Part shown: positions 15,946 to 24,607 of the stretch, piece after piece
Layout of the letters: each line of letters starts with the position of its first letter
Position numbering within the stretch: position 1 is the stretch's first letter
NCBI RefSeq assembly: GCF_000805335.1
Contig: NZ_KN708638.1
Span: forward strand, 579,581-643,580
Source: Streptomyces sp. CT34
GTDB taxonomy: Bacteria; Actinomycetota; Actinomycetes; Streptomycetales; Streptomycetaceae
DNA: 64,000 nt
Reading direction: 5' to 3'
Position numbers and translations under genes: made by a program
The notes under the pieces: model-generated
The model's database searches: none
What the model was told of the DNA's origin: nothing
The model's input: the letters and a program-made list of their open reading frames with translations, nothing else

Positions 15946-17741
15946 CCACCGCCCTCGACACCACCACCGGCCCGGACGACGCCGCCGCAACCGAGGAGTC
16001 CACCCTGCTGCTGCGGGTCCTCGGCGCGCTGCTGCGCGAGGACGTGGTGGGGCTGCGCACCCGCACCACGCCGCTGGAGCGGCCGGACGGCCGCTGGCTA
16101 CGGCTGCCCGCCGACCCCGCCGCCGGCGCCCTGCTGCTGCCGGTGGAACCGGACGGCTACCAGAGCACGGACGCGGCCCGACTGCCGCTGCTGGTCCGCG
16201 AGTCCGACGGCACCCACCTCACCACGCTCGACGAGGCCCTCGCCGCCCTGCGCGCGCTGGCCGACCCACTCGACCGGCCCGGCTTCGACGCCTTCGCCGA
16301 GGAGTGCCGCCAGACCCTGGCAACGATGCGGCTGCACGCCCGGACCGCGGACGAGGCGGCGGATGAGCTGACGCGCCGTCACGGCTCGTCGCCGGCTGCC
16401 TGGACGGGACTGGATGGCGGCCTCGCCTTCGACGCTCTCGCCGCCCGTCTCGACCACCCCGTCTACCCGACCGCACGCGGCCGATCCGGCCTCGACGAGA
16501 CGCAACTGCGCTCCTACGCACCGGAGTTCCGGCCCGACTTCGCACTCCGCTGGCTGGCCGTGCCACGCGCCGCGCTCACCGTGCCCGGCGGCCCGGCGGC
16601 GCTCCCCGAGTGCTGGCCGACACCGGCCCGGCTCGGCCTGCCGCACCTCGACGGCAGCCATCTCGCCCTCCCCGTCCACCCGTTGACCCTCGGCACCCCG
16701 CTCCACGACGCGCTGCGCGAGACCGGACTGGAGAAGGACACCGTACTGTCCCAGCGAAAGCTGCTCACGGTGACGCCGACACTGTCGATGCGGACCGTGG
16801 CGGTGGACGCCGATCCGCGGCTGCATCTGAAGCTGCCGCTGGCCACCGCGACGCTCGGACTGCGCAACCGCCGCACCATCAAGCCCCGTACGCTCATCGA
16901 CGGCGCGGCCGGGCAGCGGCTGCTTCAGACGGTGCTCGACCGCGAGCCGCGGTTCGCGACGTCGGTGCTCCAGGCCGACGAGACGGTCTACGCGCACGCC
17001 GGCCACGAACTGCTGGCCGTGCTGTGCCGCCGCTACCCACAGGGCCTGGAGAACAACACCGTCGTGCCGATGGCCGCACTGCTCGCCCAGGCCCCCGGCC
17101 GGCGGCTGGTCATCGACGAACTCGCCGACCGCTACTACGGCGGCGACCCGCTGGCCCTGCTCGACGCCGCACTGACCCTGCTCTTCGACTGGCAGACCAC
17201 CCTGTTCGGCTACGGCATCGGCCTGGAGTCGCACCAGCAGAACATCTCGCTGGTGCTGGACGAGCAGGCGGACGGCACCCGGCTGCGGCTGCTGTTCAAG
17301 GACAACGACGCACCCCGGCTCAACACCGTACGACTGCGGGACACCCTGGGTGCGGACGCCCCGGACCCAGCGGAGTTCGCCGACCCCCGGATCCTCGCCG
17401 AGGACGACCGGCCGATCCTCGACCTGTTCGCCACCATCACCGTGCACCTGTGCGCCGGCTCGTACGCCTTCGGCCTGGCCCGGCACGGGCGCGCCCCCCT
17501 CGACAAGCTGTTGGACCTGGTCCGCGACCGGCTCTCCGAGGCCGTCGAGCGGCTGGGCACCGCCCCCGGCGAACCCGGTGCCGCGCTGCGCTCCTACCTG
17601 CTGGACGCCCCGCACCTGCCGGTCAAGGCGATGGTCAGCGCCGGCAGCCTGCTGACCAAGGAACGCTCGGGCGCCGCCGACATCAACAAGCACTACACCA
17701 CCGGCCCCAACTACCTGCTGCCCACGGGAATGTCCCGATGA
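15942..17741 (+). CDS. NIS synthetase 1, IucA/IucC family (PvsB-like)
   Basis: A 599-residue NRPS-independent siderophore synthetase, which adenylates a carboxylate (usually citrate-derived) and condenses it with an amine or alcohol. The N-terminal Gly/His-rich motif is degenerate (LDHPVYPTARGRSG in place of GHxxHPxxKxRxG). Downstream motifs are clear: LALPVHPLTL, LKLPLATATLGLRNRRTIKP, FGYGIGLESHQQNISLVL and FKDNDAPRLNT. The C-terminal FhuF-like ferric reductase-type segment of about 150 residues is present. The GTG start overlaps the ATP-grasp stop and the end overlaps the exporter gene. Divergence of the first motif may reflect an atypical substrate. Confidence 0.88.
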   Translation: MTTALDTTTGPDDAAATEESTLLLRVLGALLREDVVGLRTRTTPLERPDGRWLRLPADPAAGALLLPVEPDGYQSTDAARLPLLVRESDGTHLTTLDEALAALRALADPLDRPGFDAFAEECRQTLATMRLHARTADEAADELTRRHGSSPAAWTGLDGGLAFDALAARLDHPVYPTARGRSGLDETQLRSYAPEFRPDFALRWLAVPRAALTVPGGPAALPECWPTPARLGLPHLDGSHLALPVHPLTLGTPLHDALRETGLEKDTVLSQRKLLTVTPTLSMRTVAVDADPRLHLKLPLATATLGLRNRRTIKPRTLIDGAAGQRLLQTVLDREPRFATSVLQADETVYAHAGHELLAVLCRRYPQGLENNTVVPMAALLAQAPGRRLVIDELADRYYGGDPLALLDAALTLLFDWQTTLFGYGIGLESHQQNISLVLDEQADGTRLRLLFKDNDAPRLNTVRLRDTLGADAPDPAEFADPRILAEDDRPILDLFATITVHLCAGSYAFGLARHGRAPLDKLLDLVRDRLSEAVERLGTAPGEPGAALRSYLLDAPHLPVKAMVSAGSLLTKERSGAADINKHYTTGPNYLLPTGMSR

Positions 17742-19054
17742 GCCAGACGAGCCCGCACGGAACCACCACGCGTCGGACCGATGCGCCCCCGGTCGAGACC
17801 AAGGCCCGTCCGGGCCTGTCCGCCCGTCAGGTGTATGCGGTGGCCGGCTGCTACTTCGTGGCGTCGTTCGCCGCGCTGGGCCTGCCGCCCTACCTCACCG
17901 AGATCCTGCCCGACCTCGGCGACGGTGCGGCCCGCTGGGCCGGTCTGCTGTACGTCGTACCGACGGTCTTCGCCGCCATCGGCGCCCCACTGTGGGGCCG
18001 GCTCGCCGACCGCTTCGGACGCAAGAAGCTGCTGCTGCGGGCCCAACTGGGGCTCGCCGGGGCATTCCTGCTGGCGGGTTGGGCCGACTCGCTGGCCACC
18101 TTCACCGTGGCACTGGTGATCCAGGGGGTGCTGGGCGGCACCTTCGCGGCGTCGAACGGCTATCTGGGGGCGGCACTTGAGGGCAAGTCGCTGTCCCGGG
18201 CGCTGACACTGATGCAGGGCAGTGCGCGCGCGGCACTGGTCTTCGCACCGATCGTCGTCGGCTCACTGACGCCCTGGCTGTCCCCGCACCGGCAGTACGT
18301 GCTACTGGCCGTACTGCCGCTGGCCGCCGCCGCCCTGCTGGCCGCACTCCCGGAACCACCGCAGACAACGGGATCGCCGCGGGCCACACCCACCCCGGCT
18401 GCCGGGGAGACCGAAGCGGACGGGGCGAACGGCGGCGCCGGCGCGGCTGAACCACCCGGGCGCGCCCCGGCCTCCTCCCCCCTGCGGGCCCTCTACGCGC
18501 TGCAGTTCACCTTCGTCTTCTCCACCGTCATCTCCTTCCCCTACCTGATCTCCCTCATCAAGGAGCGCATACCGGGCACCGGCCCGATGGTCTCCGGCGT
18601 CCTGTTCGCCCTCCCGCACATGTGCTACCTGGTCGCCGCGATCCCGGTGCACCACCTCTTCCACCGCCGCCCCCGGCTCGGCATCGCCCTCGGCTTCGGC
18701 TGTATCGCGCTGGGCCTGGCCGGACACGGCACAGCCCACTCGCTCGCCGCGTTCATCACGGTGCGGCTGGTGCTCGGCGCCGGGCTCACCCTCGGCCTGG
18801 TGTGCATGTCGGTACTGGCCGCCGAGTGCGCCAAGGGCCGGGCCCCCGGCGGGCTGTTCGGCTCGATCGAGTTCTTCTCCAAGGCCGGTGCGGTCGCCGC
18901 CGGCCTGGCCGCCGCGGCCGGCAACGACTGGTTCGGCCCCCCCGCCCCCCTCCTGACCGGCACCGCGATCGCCCTGGCCACCGTGGCCGCGACCACCGTC
19001 CCCGGTCTGCTGCCCCGCCTTTCCCGTACTCTCCGCACCCGCAGGAGCCTTTGA
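17738..19054 (+). CDS. MFS siderophore exporter (PvsC-like)
   Basis: A 438-residue major facilitator with about 12 membrane helices and a central Pro/Gly/Ala-rich cytoplasmic loop (about residues 210-245). The A-motif appears as GRLADRFGRKKLLL after helix 2. Its position between two NIS synthetase genes is that of PvsC in vibrioferrin and SbnD in staphyloferrin B clusters, so it most likely secretes the finished siderophore. It overlaps both neighbours by a few bases (17738-17741 and a single shared A at 19054). Confidence 0.9.
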   Translation: MSQTSPHGTTTRRTDAPPVETKARPGLSARQVYAVAGCYFVASFAALGLPPYLTEILPDLGDGAARWAGLLYVVPTVFAAIGAPLWGRLADRFGRKKLLLRAQLGLAGAFLLAGWADSLATFTVALVIQGVLGGTFAASNGYLGAALEGKSLSRALTLMQGSARAALVFAPIVVGSLTPWLSPHRQYVLLAVLPLAAAALLAALPEPPQTTGSPRATPTPAAGETEADGANGGAGAAEPPGRAPASSPLRALYALQFTFVFSTVISFPYLISLIKERIPGTGPMVSGVLFALPHMCYLVAAIPVHHLFHRRPRLGIALGFGCIALGLAGHGTAHSLAAFITVRLVLGAGLTLGLVCMSVLAAECAKGRAPGGLFGSIEFFSKAGAVAAGLAAAAGNDWFGPPAPLLTGTAIALATVAATTVPGLLPRLSRTLRTRRSL

Positions 19055-20907
19055 TGCCCCCGCTGACCGACTCCCCCCACACCGCACCGGCCCCCACCAC
19101 CCCCACCACCCCCGCCGGACTGCCCACCGCCGACCACGCCGTCGCGCACACCCTGCTCAACTGCCTGCTGCGCGAGGTGTCCGCGCCCGAGCACCAGACC
19201 GCCGTCGACGACGGCCACCTGCTGCTCAGGCTGCCGCGCCGCGGCGTCCTGCTGCGGATCGCCCTGCGCCGCACCTCCCTGCTCGGCGCGCACCGCTTCA
19301 CCGGCCCGGTGACCGAGCAGACCGACGACGGCTGGGCCGAGCTCGACTGGCGCCGACTGGCCGAGTACACACACGCCGAACTGTCGCTGCGGACCGGGGT
19401 GGACAACGAGGAGTTCCTGGCCCAGATCGCCTCCAGCCACCAGGCCGTCACCGCCGCACTCGCCAAACGGCAGACGGACCATGCCGACGGGCCGGCGACA
19501 TCCGCCAACCGGCAAGCTGACCACGCTGACTGGCGGACTGCCCCTGCCGACTGGCACGCCGCCCCTACCGACTGGCAATCGGCCTACGTCGCCTCCGAAC
19601 AGTCGCTGATCCTCGGCCACCGCTTCCACCCCACCCCCAAGGCCCGCACCGGCGACCCCGCCGACTGGCAGTCCTACGCCCCCGAGACCGGCGCCGCCTT
19701 CCCGCTCCTCCTGCTCGCCGTGCGCGAGGAACTGATCACCGAGGAGTCCGCCGCCAACGACGCCACACAACCGCTCGACGCACTGTGCACCGACATCCCG
19801 GACGGCTACCGGCTACTGCCCGCCCACCCCTGGCAGTACCAGCTGCTGCGCGACCACCCCGGCCTCCAACAGGCCCTGGACCGCGACGACATCCGCATCC
19901 TGGGCACCACAGGACAGCCCTTCGCCGCCACCGCCTCCGTCCGCACGCTCTACGACGGCGACACCTTCCTCAAGTTCAGCCTCAACGTCCGCATCACCAA
20001 CTGCCTCCGCAAGAACGCCAGTTACGAGCTGTCCGGGGCAGTGGCGCTCACCCGCCTCCTCGCCCCGGCCCTCACCGACCTCGCCACCCGCTTCCCGGGC
20101 AGCGCGGTGCTCCGCGAACCCGCCTACCGCAGCCTGGCCCTACCGGGCCCTGATGGCCGGCCCGACAACGACCTCCTCGAAGGCTTCGGGGTGATCGTCC
20201 GCGAAGGACTGGCCCAGCGGCTACTGCCCGGCACCACCCCACTGCTGGCAGCCGCCGTCGCCGACGAGTACCCCACCAGCCAGGCCCACCTCTCCCGCCT
20301 CCTGGACGGCGCCGGCCCCCGGGCCGCGCTGGAGTGGTGGACCGCCTACCTCGGCCTCCTCCTCCCCCCGGTACTCGCCGCCTACTTCGACCACGGCCTG
20401 GTACTGGAGCCCCACCTCCAGAACGTCCTGGTCTGCGTCGACGGCGACGGCATGCCCGCCCAGGTCCTCTTCCGCGACCTGGAAGGCACCAAGCTCGTCC
20501 CCGAACACCACACCGAACTGCTGGCCTCACTGCCCGAGCACATCGCCGAACCCATGACCTACGACGCCCGGCGCGGCTGGGACCGCGTGGTGTACTGCCT
20601 GCTGGTCAACCACATCGCAGAAATGCTGGCCGCCCTCGCCGACCTGCACCCGGGCACCGAGGTCGAACTGTGGGCACAGGTCCGCCGCACCCTCCAGGCA
20701 TACGCGGACCGGCACGGCTGCCCGCCGCAGCTGGCCGCACTGCTGGCCGGCGTCCCGTTGCCCGCCAAGGCCAACCTCCTCACCCGCTGGGAGCGCAAGG
20801 CCGACCGCGAAGCCGGCTACGTCCTGCTGCCCTCACCACTGGCCGAGGACATCCTGTCGGGCACCGTCCGCACCGACGACACCACCCCCTGGAGTGCCGC
20901 ACCGTGA
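19054..20907 (+). CDS. NIS synthetase 2, IucA/IucC family (PvsD-like)
   Basis: A 617-residue NIS synthetase with canonical motifs: SEQSLILGHRFHPTPKARTG (ATP and citrate contacts), LLPAHPWQYQLL, FLKFSLNVRITNCLRKNASY, LEPHLQNVLVCVDGDG and FRDLEGTKL. An insertion of about 40 residues before the first motif (residues 140-182) is repetitive, with DHAD and several ADW/TDW units, and is absent from typical members. An upstream GCAGGAG sets the ATG at 19054, sharing one base with the exporter stop. With NIS synthetase 1 it would join the two halves of a carboxylate siderophore. Confidence 0.9.
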   Translation: MPPLTDSPHTAPAPTTPTTPAGLPTADHAVAHTLLNCLLREVSAPEHQTAVDDGHLLLRLPRRGVLLRIALRRTSLLGAHRFTGPVTEQTDDGWAELDWRRLAEYTHAELSLRTGVDNEEFLAQIASSHQAVTAALAKRQTDHADGPATSANRQADHADWRTAPADWHAAPTDWQSAYVASEQSLILGHRFHPTPKARTGDPADWQSYAPETGAAFPLLLLAVREELITEESAANDATQPLDALCTDIPDGYRLLPAHPWQYQLLRDHPGLQQALDRDDIRILGTTGQPFAATASVRTLYDGDTFLKFSLNVRITNCLRKNASYELSGAVALTRLLAPALTDLATRFPGSAVLREPAYRSLALPGPDGRPDNDLLEGFGVIVREGLAQRLLPGTTPLLAAAVADEYPTSQAHLSRLLDGAGPRAALEWWTAYLGLLLPPVLAAYFDHGLVLEPHLQNVLVCVDGDGMPAQVLFRDLEGTKLVPEHHTELLASLPEHIAEPMTYDARRGWDRVVYCLLVNHIAEMLAALADLHPGTEVELWAQVRRTLQAYADRHGCPPQLAALLAGVPLPAKANLLTRWERKADREAGYVLLPSPLAEDILSGTVRTDDTTPWSAAP

Positions 20908-22196
20908 CCACCCCCACCCCCACCCCGACCCCCACACCGGCCGTCCAGGACCGTGCACTCTCCCTCCCCTCCGCCGAACTCCCCGCCTATCTCTACGACT
21001 TGACGGCGCTGCGCGGGCACCTTGCCGAGGTGCGCGCCGCGCTGCCCGAGCACGTCGAGCTGTACTACGCGGCCAAGGCCAACCCCGCCCCCGAACTCCT
21101 CGCCGCACTGCGCCCGTACGTGGACGGCTACGAGGTCTCCTCGGGCGGCGAACTCACCCATGTCGGCAAGGCGGTACCCGGCGCGCCCCTCGCCTTCGGC
21201 GGACCGGGCAAGACCCCCGCGGAGATCACCCGGGCACTGGAGCTCGGCGTCCAGCGCTTCCACGTGGAGAGCGTCCACGAGATCCACCTGCTGGCGGACC
21301 TCGCCGCCCGCCTCGCCCCGGAACGCCGCATCGCCGTCCTGGCACGGTTCAACCTCCCCGTCGACGACGGTTCCCTGGACGGCAGTTCGCTCGCCATGGG
21401 CGGTCGCCCCACGCCGTTCGGCCTGGACCCCACCCAGGCCGACGAGGTCATCACCCTCCTCACCGACGACACCTACCCGCACCTCGAACTCCGCGGCATC
21501 CACGCCCACTTGGCCAGCGGCCTGGAAGCCCCCGAACAGCTCGCGGTCTCGGAATCCATCGTGGCCTGGGCCGCCGACCTGGCCGCACACCACCACATCC
21601 CACTGCCCGAGGTGGTCCTGGGCGGCGGCATGAACGTCGACTACACCACCCCGGAGCACCGCTTCGACTGGGCCGCCTACGGCGCCGGCCTGTCCCGACT
21701 CGCGGCCACCCACCCCGACCTCACCCTGCGCATCGAGCCGGGCCGCGCGCTGACCGCATACTGCGGCTGGTACGCCACCGAGATACTGGACGTCAAGCAC
21801 AGCCACGGCGAGGAATTCGCCGTGGTCCGCGGCGGCACCCACCACCTGCGCACCCCCACCACCAAGGGCCACGACCAGCCCTGCACGGTCCTCCCCACCG
21901 ACACGCCCTGGCCACACCCCTGGCCACGCCCCGCCGCCCACGGCGACCTGGTCACCGTCACCGGCCAACTCTGCACCCCCAAGGACGTCCTGGCCCGCCA
22001 CGTCCCGGCGCGCGGGCTGCGGGCCGGCGACCGGGTGGTGTTCGCCCTCGCCGGCGCCTACGCCTGGAACATCTCCCACCACGACTTCCTCATGCACCCC
22101 CACCCCACCTTCCACTTCCTGGACACCGGCACCGGCACCGCCACGGGCACCGGCGGCGTCGATGACCACACCGTCAGCACGGAAGCCGAGGTCTGA
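20904..22196 (+). CDS. PLP-dependent decarboxylase, fold III (PvsE/SbnH-like)
   Basis: A 430-residue decarboxylase of the diaminopimelate/ornithine decarboxylase fold (alanine-racemase-type barrel). The PLP-binding lysine lies in ELYYAAKANPAPELL, with HAHLASG, the phosphate-binding EPGRALTAYCGWY and C-terminal GAYAWNISHHDFLMHPHP. PvsE and SbnH act on an amino acid unit that is already, or will be, joined to citrate, providing the amine or amino-alcohol piece. The substrate here (serine, diaminopropionate or ornithine) cannot be decided from sequence. The N terminus is a run of Thr-Pro dipeptides. GTG overlaps the NIS synthetase 2 stop. Confidence 0.88.
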   Translation: MTTPTPTPTPTPAVQDRALSLPSAELPAYLYDLTALRGHLAEVRAALPEHVELYYAAKANPAPELLAALRPYVDGYEVSSGGELTHVGKAVPGAPLAFGGPGKTPAEITRALELGVQRFHVESVHEIHLLADLAARLAPERRIAVLARFNLPVDDGSLDGSSLAMGGRPTPFGLDPTQADEVITLLTDDTYPHLELRGIHAHLASGLEAPEQLAVSESIVAWAADLAAHHHIPLPEVVLGGGMNVDYTTPEHRFDWAAYGAGLSRLAATHPDLTLRIEPGRALTAYCGWYATEILDVKHSHGEEFAVVRGGTHHLRTPTTKGHDQPCTVLPTDTPWPHPWPRPAAHGDLVTVTGQLCTPKDVLARHVPARGLRAGDRVVFALAGAYAWNISHHDFLMHPHPTFHFLDTGTGTATGTGGVDDHTVSTEAEV

Positions 22197-22197
22197 G

Positions 22198-22965
22198 ATG
22201 CTCCGCCCCAACGAGGTCCGGCGGAAGCTCGCCGCGGGCGAGGAGGTGTACGGCCTGTTCAGCACGGTTCCCGAGCCCGCGGTGACCGAGATGATCGGCT
22301 GCGCCGGCTATGACTTCACCGTCCTCGACACCGAACACACGCTGGTCGATCCGCAACAGCTGGAGAACCTCATCCGGGCCGCCGAGACGGCCGGGCTCAC
22401 TCCGTTCGTCCGGGTGCCCGAGGCGGACTCCGGAGCGATCCTGCGCGCACTCGACGCGGGGGCGATGGGCATCGTCGTCCCGCATGTCCGCAGGCGCGCG
22501 GACATCTGCGCCGCCCTGCGCGCCGCCCGCTACGCCCCGGAGGGCATGCGCTCCCTCAACGGCGGCCGGGGCCCCGGCTTCGGCCGGATCGACCCGGCCG
22601 AGTACATCCGCCGGGCCAATGCCGAAACGATGCTCATCGCCCTGATCGAGGACGCCGAGGGAGTCGAGGCGATCGACGACATCCTCGCCCCGGGCGGCGT
22701 CGACCTCGTCCTGCCCGGCCCCGCCGACCTCTCCCAGTCCTACGGGGTCCCCTGGCAGCTCCGCCATCCCCGCGTCCAGCAGGCCGTCCGCACCCTCCGC
22801 GACGCCTGCGCCCGCCACGCCGTCCCCTTCTGCGCCATGTCCACCACCCCGGAGCGCCGCGCCGAATGGCACGCCGACGGCGTACACGCCTTCGTCCTCG
22901 GCGAGGACCGCGATCTCATGGCCCGGGCCCTGCGGGAACACCTGGAGCGCACCTCCGGGCAGTAG
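22198..22965 (+). CDS. HpcH/HpaI-family aldolase, SbnG-like
   Basis: A 255-residue class II aldolase of the HpcH/HpaI family. It contains GLFSTVPEPAVTEMIGCAGYDFTVLDTEHT, VPHVRRRADICAALRAARYAPEGMRS, the metal-binding region ALIEDAEGVEAIDDIL and LPGPADLSQSYGVP. In staphyloferrin B gene clusters a member of this family, SbnG, is a citrate synthase that makes citrate for the siderophore independently of the TCA cycle. The pvs operons I know lack such a gene, so the cluster looks like a pvs/sbn mosaic. The ATG at 22198 follows the decarboxylase stop by one base; an in-frame ATG at 22162 inside the previous gene is possible. Confidence 0.85.
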   Translation: MLRPNEVRRKLAAGEEVYGLFSTVPEPAVTEMIGCAGYDFTVLDTEHTLVDPQQLENLIRAAETAGLTPFVRVPEADSGAILRALDAGAMGIVVPHVRRRADICAALRAARYAPEGMRSLNGGRGPGFGRIDPAEYIRRANAETMLIALIEDAEGVEAIDDILAPGGVDLVLPGPADLSQSYGVPWQLRHPRVQQAVRTLRDACARHAVPFCAMSTTPERRAEWHADGVHAFVLGEDRDLMARALREHLERTSGQ

Positions 22966-22990
22966 CGGGAGCCGAGTCCGCGGCACGAGA

Positions 22991-23020
22991 GGACCCCGGC
23001 GGCCATGTCCGCCGGGGTCC
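22991..23020 (+). terminator. Terminator at the end of the siderophore operon
   Basis: A perfect 12-base stem, GGACCCCGGCGG with CCGCCGGGGTCC around a CCATGT loop, begins 25 bases after the aldolase stop. It also lies downstream of the convergent hydrolase gene and could serve both directions. Confidence 0.8.
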
Positions 23021-23110
23021 GGTCACCCTCGCTGCCGGGTCAACCCCCGGCACTCGCTACCGCGTTCACCCCCGAGCAGGCAGCCCCTGCCACCGGCCTT
23101 TGTCGGCCGG

Positions 23111-23971
23111 TCAGCCGGACAGCCCGTGGACGAACCCGGAGACCAGTTCCGCGACCGCTTCCGGAACCTCCTGGACCATGGCGTGGGTGGCATCGACGGA
23201 AGTGAAGGTGACCGTCGGCCGGACACGGGCGAGTTCCGTCAGTTCGGCGGACAGACCGCGCGCGAACCGGACCTGGAGGTCATCGAACCACTCCGGCGTC
23301 GGAAGCGGATCCGGCTTGCCGGCCTGCACCAGGAGCAGCGGGCACCGCACCCCGTCCAGCCACCGGGTGACGCCGAGCGCGCCGAGCCGGTCGAGTTCCG
23401 CGTACATCTCCAGCGCCGCCGACCGCTCGGGCAGCATCTGCCAGCTGCCGTCGGGCAGGGGGCGCACGGCCGCGCGGGCGGCGACCTCCGCGGGCCCGGC
23501 GGGAATCCCGTAAAGAGCGCACTGGGCGACCTGCTGCCCGATGTACTCGGGCGGTACGACGGCACCGGCCGACGAGCGCAGCGACTTCCCCACCCGCTCG
23601 GCGCCCGGATATTCCCCGGGACGTCCCCACCAGAAGCCGTCCAGGTTCACCGCGGCTCGCGTCCGGTCCGGGTACGCCCGCGCGTACTCGACCGCGACCA
23701 GCCCGCCGAGCGACGTCCCGACCGCCACGGCCTCCGGCACCTCGTACGCCTCCAACGTCTCCGCGATCAGGCGCACCACCCCGGGCACGTCCCAGGGCGA
23801 GAGGTCCGGTGAACGGCCGTGCCCGGGAAGGTCGATCGCGAGAACCCGGTGCCCTACGGCAGCAAGCGCCGTGGCCGCCGTGTCCCAGTCGACGAGCGAC
23901 CGCCCCGCGCCGTGCAGCAGCACGAGCGGCCGGCCGTCACCCCTGTGGTCGCGAAGGTGCAGCAGCGTCAT
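23111..23971 (-). CDS. Alpha/beta hydrolase
   Basis: A 286-residue alpha/beta hydrolase. The oxyanion-hole HGAGRS follows the first strands, the nucleophile elbow reads VGTSLGGLVAVEYA (Ser is the nucleophile), a cap region follows, and SVDATHAMVQEVPEAV gives the catalytic His near the C terminus. The substrate is unknown; the overall shape is that of small esterases or haloperoxidase-like enzymes. ATG 23971 is preferred over a GTG three codons upstream, though neither has a strong ribosome-binding site. It converges on the siderophore operon and is not part of it. Confidence 0.85.
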   Translation of the reverse strand: MTLLHLRDHRGDGRPLVLLHGAGRSLVDWDTAATALAAVGHRVLAIDLPGHGRSPDLSPWDVPGVVRLIAETLEAYEVPEAVAVGTSLGGLVAVEYARAYPDRTRAAVNLDGFWWGRPGEYPGAERVGKSLRSSAGAVVPPEYIGQQVAQCALYGIPAGPAEVAARAAVRPLPDGSWQMLPERSAALEMYAELDRLGALGVTRWLDGVRCPLLLVQAGKPDPLPTPEWFDDLQVRFARGLSAELTELARVRPTVTFTSVDATHAMVQEVPEAVAELVSGFVHGLSG

Positions 23972-24076
23972 GGACGCCACGGTAAGGAAGGAACCTGCCC
24001 CGCCGGGGCTGAACCGGCCTTTTCACAGGATCCGGAGCTGGCTGACGAGGCCGCAGTGCCTGTGGGTGCAGCCACG

Positions 24077-24388
24077 ATGGACCAGAAGTACGAAGGCGAA
24101 GTCGCCGGTCGCTCGGCCACCTTGTTCACCGCCGCGTTCAACCAGTCCACCGCCACCGGCACATATGTCGCCATGGAGTCCTTCGAAGGGACGCTTCACG
24201 GCCGGGAGGGCTGCTGCAACTTCGCGCACTCGGCAACCACCGCGGGCCCCAGCCGGGAGGACGAGCTCGTCGTCATCGTTCCGGGCAGCGGAACGAGCCA
24301 ACTGGCCGGAACAGCCGGGACCGGAGGCATCACGGTCGACTCGGACGGCACACACCGAATCCGGTTCGACTACGAACTCGATCAGTGA
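24077..24388 (+). CDS. DUF3224 family protein, apparently 5'-shortened
   Basis: The 103-residue frame is the core of a DUF3224 protein, a small beta-barrel family of unknown function: MDQKYEGEVAGRSATLFTAA, GTYVAMESFEGTLHGREG and GGITVDSDGTHRIRFDYELD. Full-length relatives are about 130 residues. The same frame upstream still reads ELADEAAVPVGAAT, which resembles the family N terminus, but no start codon with a ribosome-binding site is present there. The gene may have lost its 5' end when it came to lie against the divergent hydrolase gene. Confidence 0.65.
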   Translation: MDQKYEGEVAGRSATLFTAAFNQSTATGTYVAMESFEGTLHGREGCCNFAHSATTAGPSREDELVVIVPGSGTSQLAGTAGTGGITVDSDGTHRIRFDYELDQ

Positions 24389-24607
24389 CCCGGCATGTCA
24401 GGCACGAAGCCCTGAGCGGATCGCGGCGAGGCTGACAGTTCCAGCCGCGGAACGCCTCCCGCCGGCAGGCTGCCGGGCTCGGCAGGAGGGGGAGACCACA
24501 CTCACCATGGACCGGCCCCTACGGCCCGCCGCCTCGGCGTCCGCCAGGACGACCGCTCCGGCCACGGGCCCGCGCCCAGTGCCGCGCGCTCTGCCGACCG
24601 CGACCCG

